Shown in pieces: positions 46,113 to 64,000 of a stretch of 64,000 nt of DNA. The translations under genes and the position numbers were made by a program. The notes under the pieces are model-generated. The model saw only the letters and a program-made list of their open reading frames with translations. It ran no database searches and was not told the origin of the DNA. Numbering within the stretch: the stretch's first letter is position 1; every line of letters starts with the position of its first letter. Source of the stretch: Phocoena phocoena (Eukaryota > Chordata > Mammalia > Artiodactyla > Phocoenidae); the NCBI RefSeq assembly GCF_963924675.1, contig NC_089234.1:58012909-58076908 (forward strand), given 5' to 3'.

Positions 46113-47029
46113 AGGAGCTGCCCATCCGTGAAGCTGGAGCTTGTGGGTGAGAGGGCAGGTGGACGCAGAAGGGTAGAGAGATTGGACTTTATTCCAAGTG
46201 CAAATAAGAACCACCGATGAATTTTAAGTGGCAGAATGGTCTGATCTATGTTTTAAGAAGATCACTCTGGAAAGAAAAAAATATCACCCTGACTGAAGTA
46301 GAGAGAATGGACTGCAGGGAGGAGGCAACCAGTAAGGAGGTTGTGGAACTGTTGACAGGAAGGAGGAAGATGGTCTGGACTAAGCTAGTGCCAGGGGACT
46401 AGTATTCAAGATTATTTTGGAATTATCTTGGGGAATACACAGAACCTGCTGGGAGGGGCGAGAGAATTAGAAGACAGTGATTCGGTTTCTTGGTGGTGCC
46501 TTAATACTGAGATGGGGTTGACAGGGCCAGAAATGGGGGTAGGGGGTTGGACATCACCAGTTTTATCATGTCTGAGGCATACAAAAGGTGTCCCATGTCA
46601 TTTCACCTTGAATCTAGAGAGAGCTCAAAGGAAGGTCCACTACTAGAGACATAATACTGGGCATTATCTGCATAGAGGTGGTGTTGGAAGTCATTGTACT
46701 GGGTGAGATAATGAGAGAAGACAGAGAGGGAGCCCCAGGCCTGAGTGTTTGTTTGTTGGGAGGCAGATCCAGGAAAGAAGATGGAGGAGGGGGAAGGAAG
46801 ACCAGGAGTGTGGGTACCGAGAAACTGAAGGTCCTGCTTCAGAATATAACAGTACTTGTACTGTAAACCAGTACTGCTTGTAACAACAGAGTAACCTATA
46901 TATGCAGAGCACCTAACAGTTTTAAAAGCATCATGTATTTGTTACCTATGCCTTTAAATCAGAGATTTGACAAGTTAGGGCTTTTCCCCAGAGTGAAGTG
47001 TTCTAGGACAAAGGGCTGCGATTTGGGGA

Positions 47030-47150
47030 GAACCAAGTTTGTTTCTGCTCACAGATTTCAGCTGAGTGTGTTTGGGCAATTAGGTTAGCTTGTTTGAGCC
47101 TCAATCTCCTCATGTGTAAATTGGAGAAACTGCCCCATTTCCTACATAGG
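47030..47150 (-). repeat. MIR fragment, reverse orientation
   Basis: Reads TTTGGGCAATTAGGTTAGCT, GAGCCTCAATCTCCTCATGT and GTAAATTGGAGAAACTG. Confidence 0.6.
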
Positions 47151-48497
47151 GTGGATGTTTGTGAGTCATTATTTTTGTGATACTATTTGTGAGCCATTGT
47201 TTCTAAAACATAATGTTGGCGAGGAAAGCCGATGGCTTCACACCTGGGTAGGCACCACTTGTGCTGGTAAAAAATAAAGGCTGCAACTGACAACCACTTG
47301 TTAAGCCTCCTATAAATGAAAGAACACATTACTGGGTTTACAAGATGTGGCCTGCTGATGAATCTCACCTAATGGTGACTCTGTTTCAGTCCTGATGAAT
47401 CCAAGCTCCTGTTCTCCCAGATCGTTGGTGTCACATTTAAGGCCAAGCTGATTTCTCTAAGTGAGAGTAAGCAAGTGCAGAGCAGCGGGCAGGGTGATCT
47501 GAGGCCACTTCAGGTCAGCAGTTTCCCTCCTACACCAAGCCTTTCCCTTCTGTCAATGAACATTAGGACTTTGGGCCAGCAGAGGGGCTCCCCTTTCTGG
47601 CTATGCCGCAATCCCTAGGGAGCCTGTGAAACACAAGGAGTCCCCAGTACTGTTCTTAAATTATGGTGCGGCAGGTCTGGGACAGTGACTGGGACTTGTC
47701 CTCAAGTTCCCGGGAGGACTATGAGGCAGGCAGAGTGGGGGGAGCCCAGATGCCACAGACCACAAGCGTGTGGTTACAAGCCATTGCAACACATGGAACA
47801 GAGGACCATCTCAGTTCCCAAAGAACCTTACTTAACCCAAGAGGAGACCAAACATGAGAAGGTTTCAAGGTGGGCCCTGTGGAAGGTTCTGCCTGGTTTC
47901 TCTTCAGCTGGTTACCAGGTTCACCCCCGCCCCGCCCCCACCCCCACGTCCAGGCTGGGGCAGCCTCTTGCCTGAGGTGTGGATCCACTGGGCTGCTAAG
48001 ATCCTCAGCAGCTCCCACACAGATGCCAGCAGTTGATTCCAACAGGCAGCACACCATCGCTTCCTGCTCTGGAGGGGGATGAGAGGTTTCCTTTCCTACC
48101 AGCAAAGCACCTTAAAGCTTCTCTTCTCCTCGTGGTGATGACAGCCCTTGCAGACGTGTCTTCTTGGAAGCCCTCCTCAGCCACTACAGATATTCCCCCC
48201 ACTGGCTATGCAGTTGTGGGGAGAAGGGACAAAAAGATAAAATCTTGACACTAAGCCCAGACTGCTTCGCAACTGTGGGAAAAGATAATAAGGGTGAGTG
48301 CAGAAGGCAAACCCTGCCGGGCATCCTCCCTCCGTTGGGACCTATGATTCGGGGCTGTATGTACTGTCCTCCTTTCCACATGGGTGCCAAGTCAAGCATT
48401 CATTTCAAGGCCTGTCACTTGAATAAGCAAATGTTTTAACAGTCAGACAGAACTTTCTCTGAATGCCTAAGATAACGTTTGTGAACAATAACTTTTT

Positions 48498-48530
48498 TTT
48501 TTTAGAATCTAAACTTTAGATTCTAAAAAA
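48498..48530. repeat. Perfect 16-bp inverted repeat with a one-base centre
   Basis: TTTTTTAGAATCTAAA at 48498-48513 is followed by C at 48514 and its exact reverse complement at 48515-48530. It lies about 0.6 kb beyond the presumed KAT6B poly(A) site. No mobile element was recognised around it. Confidence 0.95.
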
Positions 48531-49089
48531 TAACATCCAATCACTCATTCACAACAGAGCAAAACTTTCACGCCTTTTTCAAGAAAATGATTTTTCAAAC
48601 ATACAAGTCCAAATTGGGTGTTTTTTGTATTAATCTTTAAAAAAATGAAGTTTGCTACCACTGGACTAGGCCCTGAGGGGAGTTTATACAGACTGTATAA
48701 ATGAGGCAGCTGGGTATTTGGGCAGGATCCCTTTGCAAATGAAGATCAAAGTCAAAAAGAAAAAAACAAATTCACTTTATTTTAAAGACAATGATTGGCA
48801 TACAGAAGGTATGCACTAGCATAAAATAAACTTTCATGAAAAGCATTAAAATCCATTATAAATTAATTTATTAAATAGGTATTTGGTATATGTGATGGTT
48901 TTATTAGATATTACTCTTATTTATTGCCAACCCCCTCCCACAAAGTCAAAACAAATCAGAAAACCTCTTAACTCTGATTTACACTAAATAATTTATTTTC
49001 CCAAAATGTGTATGTGTTCTGAGATGTGACACATGATACAGTTCAATTGGTCATTATCTATCAATCATAATATGACAGGACACAAGAGG

Positions 49090-50363
49090 CTAAAAATGGC
49101 TCATCATAATTTATTTTATGTTAAAATGTACAGCTTTTTTTGTTTTTTTTGTTTTTTTTTTCTTGAAGTGACTGACTAAAAAGAGAACAGATAAATACAA
49201 GAGTGTCGCTGGCTCCTATTTTATACAAGGATTACGCCTCTCCTGCTTGGCCCTTACAGTCACCCTGTACAGGTACAAAGGCTACAAAAAAGGAAGCAAT
49301 ATAAACAGACACAAATAACTTTTTTGCTTTTTTACATGCGATTTGTAAGCTTAGTTTGAGCTATTCACAAGCTACTTCTCTATTTTTCCTTAAAAAATAA
49401 CTCCAATATTTTATAAAGATAGAAAAATCTACAGATGGAATGAAAATGTAAAGTTAGAGGCATTTCCATAAAATAGCAACTTTACACCAAATTCACTATT
49501 TTTTTTTAAATCCTGCCAAGTATTTGGACATATATGAAATGTTTCAAAACCTGACAGATAAACACTGAGATATGCTTCATTCAATAAACAGAAGTCTGCA
49601 TTTATAAAACAGAAAGCTGCCTTTTTTTCCCCAAAGAAATCTGTCACCAAAATGGAAAAGGGTCTCAACTTTACACCAAACATTTAGCAATAAAACCCTT
49701 TTGACTAACCAAATGGGAATAGCTTTTATAGCTCTTTACAGTTTTATAATTAACAAAAATATAGTTTTTTTTTAAACCCTCAAATTAGGGCACCCTAATC
49801 AAGGCAAAAAACTTAAGAAATGGCTTACCGTTAGCACAACACTTGTACAGTACTACAAAATGCACTGTCACTAACAAAGACATTAGCGGCATGCTGAAGT
49901 GTCACCTCAAACAAAATATACAATAACTGAAATGCTAAAGGCATTTACATGGAGTAGACGGGGAAGAAAAAAAAACTCTAGGTTCAGTATTAAAACAGAT
50001 AATTGGGGGTGGGCTGGGGCATGGGGCTTGATATCCACATTGTTTAATGGAAGCAGGCACAGCAAGTGGCTGCCTCCAAACTGTAGTCCAAAGAGAGGCC
50101 TTCCTTTGCAGAGAATTTCATATAAAAGGAACAGAAACAAAGGTACCAAAAAGGAAAAAAAAAAAGGAAAAAGAAGAAAGAAAAACAACTTGTATAAGGC
50201 TTTCTGCTGCATACAGCTTTTTTTTTTTTTTTTTAAATAAATGGTGCCAACAAATGTTTTTGCATTCACACCAATTGCTGGTTTTGAAATCGTACTCTTC
50301 GAAGGTATTTGTGCAGATCAATCCGAGAGTGATGCCCAGGGGTTTTGTGACTGCCCATTTTGC
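49090..50363 (-). other. KAT6B: Presumed KAT6B 3' UTR
   Basis: About 1.27 kb of A/T-rich sequence with several poly-A or poly-T runs follows the stop codon. The longest is an A-run in the transcript at about 50219-50234. I recognise no SINE inside it, unlike the flanking DNA, which fits a constrained UTR. The end is placed about 20 bases past the AATAAA at 49115-49110. A possible earlier ATTAAA (50048-50043) could give a shorter form. Confidence 0.6.
49110..49115 (-). terminator. KAT6B: Candidate poly(A) signal of KAT6B (AATAAA)
   Basis: On the - strand a canonical AATAAA in the context ACATAAAATAAATTATG lies about 1250 bases after the KAT6B stop. It is followed within 35-50 bases by a T/GT-rich stretch (TTTTTAGCCTCTTGTGTCC). 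Another AATAAA lies farther on at 48781-48776. Confidence 0.5.
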
Positions 50364-55840
<5,477 letters not shown>

Positions 55841-56452
55841 TTAATGCCAAACATAATACATCAGAGCTCATGAGAAATTACAGTGTTGAGTCGATATGCA
55901 GCAAACATGTACTGAACGCGTGTCTGAGACTCTTACACGCAAAAACTTCTGTAATGTCTTTGTACTTAACCTTCCATTTGATGTTTAACATCCCTCTCGG
56001 GCTCCTACTACAGAGGCAAGTGCTTTCCAAATAAAACAATTGTTTACTCAAGCAGATGCTTTGAGAGGGAACATCCTAGCAGCTGAACTGTAGATTTTAA
56101 AAGCTAAGGTTTGCTTTTCTAGCATATATTTTCCAGTAGTACCTGCAGGCTTCAAAATCCTGTATACCATAGTGATTAAGTCATCATGGACACCAATGTT
56201 TCTATAAATGTTTCAACAATCAACTAGCCACTGGGTCACTCATTTTAATACTTGATAACTGTTCAAGGAGCACCTACTCTGTGCAAGGCACTGTAAGATA
56301 TATGATGGTGTACAAGACTAGCCTACCTGTTCCCCATTTCATAGGATGTCAGGAATGATGCAAAAGAAGAAAGGGTACTTGAAGAAAGAATTAGTCTGTT
56401 TACAATGTTAGAGTCATGTATTGGTGGCTGCAGGGATATCACTGATAATTTT

Positions 56453-56553
56453 ACTTTTTTTCTTTTTTTGGCCGTTCCGCGAGGCTTGTGGGATCTTAGC
56501 CCCTGGCAGTGGAAGCGTGCAGTCCTAACCACTGGACCGCCAGGGGATTCCCC
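56453..56553 (-). mobile_element. Short tRNA-derived SINE fragment, reverse orientation
   Basis: T-rich start, GGCTTGTGGGATCTTAG, CAGTCCTAACCACTGGACC and CCAGGGGATTCCC. The body is partly deleted. It is in KAT6B intron 16. Confidence 0.8.
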
Positions 56554-57639
56554 AAAATATTTCAACATAGATGGCATCTAAAGAAAATCTAAAGACATGT
56601 GGAAAGTGTCTTATTTACATAAGATATATATATTTTTTCTAATTGTACTACGGGTTGGCACAAATGACTCTCCATAATTGCAAATATAAAATGTTTTTTT
56701 GTTTCCAAGCAAAAAGTACTCAATGATACAAAATTCAAATATAAGAAGAACAGGCAGATTTGCTGCTAAGATGTAATCTGTCAATAATGGGTCTGAAAAA
56801 TTATTGGAAATACATTGCAAAGAAGGGTTCAATATGCTTGGTTAAAACTCAAACTCTAAGTAAACTGTATCCAAGAATTATTGTGTCTCACATTTTTAAC
56901 TGCCTGAATGTTCATTGAAGTGCACATATAAATCCTGACAGTCACGTTCTGTAATTTAACACTTATAATTATTAATCCCCCCAGCTGGCCTGCTCTCTCC
57001 CTAATCCATTAGAATTTTCCCAAACAAAAGTATAGCCAATATACAGAACTGGTTTTCTTTAGGTTGAGTCCATTTATATGACAGTAGGCATTTATCATGC
57101 CTTGGATAATTCTGGTTTTTGATGTTTTTAAAACAAATTTCTTTTGTTGTATACATAATGCATGAATACATTTTCCTTGTAAGAAGTCAAAATATTATTC
57201 ATAAGCCTAAAAGTCCACTCTATGGGATGCTCCTTTCTAGCACCTCCCCACAACTGCCCTTCCACTAGAAGATTGCCAGGCTTAGATGAAGGCACGCCAA
57301 GCTGGGAGTCAGAACAGCAGGTTCTTTGACAGACACCACGTAGGGTAGCCTTGGGGCACAGCCTTAACTTGCGCTGTCACTATTAGTCTTGGCTATCCTG
57401 CAGTGTCTGGTCCCTCTCTATGTCACAGACAGATACTAAAGACAAAGATATCAGCTCTGGGTTGAGCAGTAACCTAAAGACAAAATCATTTTTTTACTTT
57501 CTGCACAGGGTATGTGTATCTAGAGAAAACACCAGGCTACTAAGATATGAGACATTTCAGTAATGTGTACTTGCATAAATGCAAAATAGCATTAAACTGA
57601 AGGGCTTAAAATACCTTCTAACAATTCGATGCCAAGAAC

Positions 57640-57800
57640 AAGAAATAGCATCAGGAGTGCTGGGCTTGGAGTCTGAGCACTCATCTGGTTCTGCCTCCAT
57701 CTCTAAAGAGTTGTGTGACCTTGGACAAGTCTCCTATCCTCTCTCGGCCTTGCTGTTTTCATCAAAATTCACCGAAGGGTGGTTTAGGTGCTCCCCTGGG
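57640..57800 (-). repeat. MIR fragment, reverse orientation
   Basis: Reads TGGGCTTGGAGTCTGAGCAC, GTTGTGTGACCTTGGACAAG and TCCTATCCTCTCTCGGCC. Confidence 0.75.
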
Positions 57801-58102
57801 CCCTTTTCTGTTCGCATAGCCTGATTTACTCCAGTCCTATGAACCAGCAGGTGGCAGTAACTACCAGACTAGCAAGCCTGCCTGTCCCTGGTTTCCTGTC
57901 ACAGCACTAACAAACCACAAAGAATAAACACAATCATAACTGTAAGATAAACAATGACGATACATGATCAGTGGGACTGGATACAAATAAACTACGTCTA
58001 AAGAATGGAGAGTGAAACAAATACTAATAGATAGAATGTTTGCAATGACAAATAAGATGTGATTGAAACTGACTCAGACGGAAAATCTAAACAGACACAT
58101 AC

Positions 58103-58429
58103 CTTTCTCTTTATGGCAACTGACTGTGGTTTAGTCAACCTTGGAGGAGAGCTTTGAATATTTTCTTCTTCTTCCTCCTCTTCCTCCTCCTCTTCCTCCT
58201 CTTCCTCCTCCTCCTCCTCCTCTTCCTCTTCCTCTTCCTCTTCACTGCTCTCTTTAGACAGCTCCATTAGCTGCCCTCGCTCCCCTGCCACGGGCCGGCT
58301 CTCCGGGGAATGCAAATATTTGTTTTTCGATTGTACTTTTGCAGGTGATTGCCTACTGTTAGCTCTAGATGACAGGATTTCTTGCTCCTCCTTTTCCCAG
58401 CAGCTAGCTTGTTCCATTAGCCGCTCAGC
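58103..58429 (-). CDS. KAT6B: KAT6B coding exon (exon 16) with 27-residue Glu tract
   Basis: The exon is 327 bases (109 codons, phase 0 at both ends), between a CCTTAG acceptor and a GTATGT donor at 58102. It encodes [19 protein letters not shown], which finishes the helix after the MYST domain. A Ser/Lys-rich stretch follows, then SKESS and 27 uninterrupted glutamates (58163-58243), then [20 protein letters not shown]. The Glu run is the acidic region of the protein. It is encoded by interspersed GAA and GAG codons, which normally limits slippage, but it is still a repeat whose length may vary. As I recall, the human tract contains some Asp; here it is pure Glu. Confidence 0.96.
58163..58243 (-). 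repeat. KAT6B: Coding GAA/GAG repeat (27 Glu) in KAT6B exon 16
   Basis: Eighty-one bases without any codon other than GAA or GAG, in mixed order. Confidence 0.95.
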
Positions 58430-59024
58430 CTAAGGGGGGAGGGTAAAAATAGCAGGCCAGTGAGAGGGCAGTTACAGAGCCAGAGCCTCTAAGGATCAAA
58501 GGCAAAGGATCTCTAAGTCGTTTCTGATCAGGATAGTCAGCCAGCCAAGCAGCATTCCAGCTGCATCATCTCAGAACTCTTTTGCATCAGTTAGGATAAC
58601 AAATCAAAGAAGATTGGGTTTCATGGGATATTTAGCAGTATTAATGATGCAGCGAATTGGTTTGAGTCCTTTATCACTACATTACATGCTCACTGGCATG
58701 GAGCACTTTAAGCAAGTTCATAAACACAAAGAATCGATTGACATTGCAGCCTTGGAGCTCAGCACCAAATTTGATCTGATTACTTGCGGTCAGTAGTGAA
58801 AAATGCTGCTTTGTGATCAATGATAAATGTTTCCTTTTTCATACTCAATTCAATAAAATTATCATGTCTTACCATGCAACCTCAGTTAGGATAAATTAGT
58901 GCCCTATCATTTCACGAGCTCTCTCTAGATAACCAAGCTTCTGACAACGATGTTAATGACTTTCTGAGCTTCAGAATGCTACAAGATTGAAGTTACACAA
59001 CTTAGGCTGATGAAGCCGAATTAC

Positions 59025-59184
59025 CTCTTTTTCAGCTTCTCGTTCTTCTTCAGAAACTGCAGCATTAGAAATTAAAATTGGGGTCCACCTCAGACTCTCT
59101 GGATCAAGCTCATTAGTCCGGGAACAGGTTTTCAACTTTTCCATGTGGCCCAATATCAACTTTTCCCGTCTAATGATGACAAAC
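59025..59184 (-). CDS. KAT6B: KAT6B coding exon (exon 15)
   Basis: The exon is 160 bases: one base completing Arg, then 53 codons [17 protein letters not shown]...[10 protein letters not shown]. It lies between a TTACAG acceptor (59190-59185) and a GTAATT donor (59024). It encodes the C-terminal end of the MYST acetyltransferase domain and the charged helix that continues into exon 16. Both flanking introns are short (319 and 595 bases). No disruption is seen. Confidence 0.95.
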
Positions 59185-59502
59185 CTGTAATGTGAGGAGG
59201 CAGAACAAAGTGCAATCAAAAGCTGAAATTTCATTTCACCTTCACATACTGATGTATGCCAGCACTAATATTATCTGGGTTAGGAAAAGCCAGAAAGCTC
59301 AGCAATGAAAGGGTACAGCAAACTGAAAATCTGGGCAGCAAAAAAGTGTCATATCCTGTTTTCTTTTTAGGAGAAAGGTTTTGATAATACCGTTGGGGAA
59401 CCTCTTATCTTTAACTGGAATGAATCCACCTCACTTTAGGGACCCCTTTCTGATATAAGATGCTGAAGAGGCAGCCGGCTCGCCCCAGGGCACCAGTACT
59501 CA

Positions 59503-64000
<4,498 letters not shown>

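Larger units (their letters stand above)
44000..49089. other. Intergenic gap between the 3' ends of DUSP29 and KAT6B
   Basis: About 5.1 kb separates the two convergent genes. It contains a CHR-1 SINE (45411-45732), a 21-bp tandem repeat (46062-46112), an ancient repeat-like stretch (about 45780-46390), a MIR fragment (about 47030-47150) and a perfect 16-bp inverted repeat (48498-48530). I see no gene in it. Confidence 0.7.

Overview
The window is nuclear DNA from a mammal, almost certainly a cetacean or a close cetartiodactyl relative. The genes are split into exons with GT-AG introns, and most of the sequence is interspersed repeat. The young repeats are tRNA-derived SINEs of the CHR-1/CHR-2 type, which open with a 'ttccctggtgg' tRNA-like head and end in A-rich or AAATAAAT tails. 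Several carry intact target-site duplications. CHR SINEs are known from whales, hippos and ruminants, and the abundant short CHR-2 form points to whales. There are no bacterial-style operons, CRISPR arrays or prophages.

Two genes are present, in convergent (tail-to-tail) orientation. DUSP29 (formerly DUPD1) lies on the + strand with three coding exons at 19914-20113, 34176-34396 and 43406-43635. The joined frame is open and gives a 216-residue dual-specificity phosphatase with an intact Cys/Arg signature loop. KAT6B (MORF/MYST4) lies on the - strand. Its last five coding exons run from 59735 down to 50364 and encode about 1180 residues: the end of the MYST acetyltransferase domain, the acidic region, and the Ser/Met-rich C-terminus. 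The rest of KAT6B lies beyond the right edge. The order matches my memory of the human 10q22 neighbourhood (DUSP13 - DUSP29 - KAT6B).

Layout. 1-19.8 kb is gene-free sequence upstream of DUSP29, holding MIR and LINE fragments, an MLT1-type LTR, SINEs, a long-armed inverted repeat (about 6630-7617) and a possible muscle enhancer at 8.2-8.7 kb. 19.8-44.0 kb is DUSP29 with introns of 14.1 and 9.0 kb. Intron 2 contains a decayed hAT transposon with a recognisable transposase remnant, and a 39-bp tandem duplication near a consensus MEF2 site. 44.0-49.1 kb is the short intergenic gap. 49.1-59.7 kb is the 3' part of KAT6B, and 59.7-64.0 kb is an incomplete KAT6B intron in which I see no exon.

I found no new multi-gene system. 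The observations most worth a second look are the inverted repeat at 6.6-7.6 kb, the MEF2/E-box clusters around the muscle gene DUSP29, the GC-box tandem repeat just after DUSP29 exon 2, the hAT transposase fossil, and the two pure glutamate tracts in KAT6B (27 and about 18 residues). Repeat family names come from recognition by eye, not from a library search.
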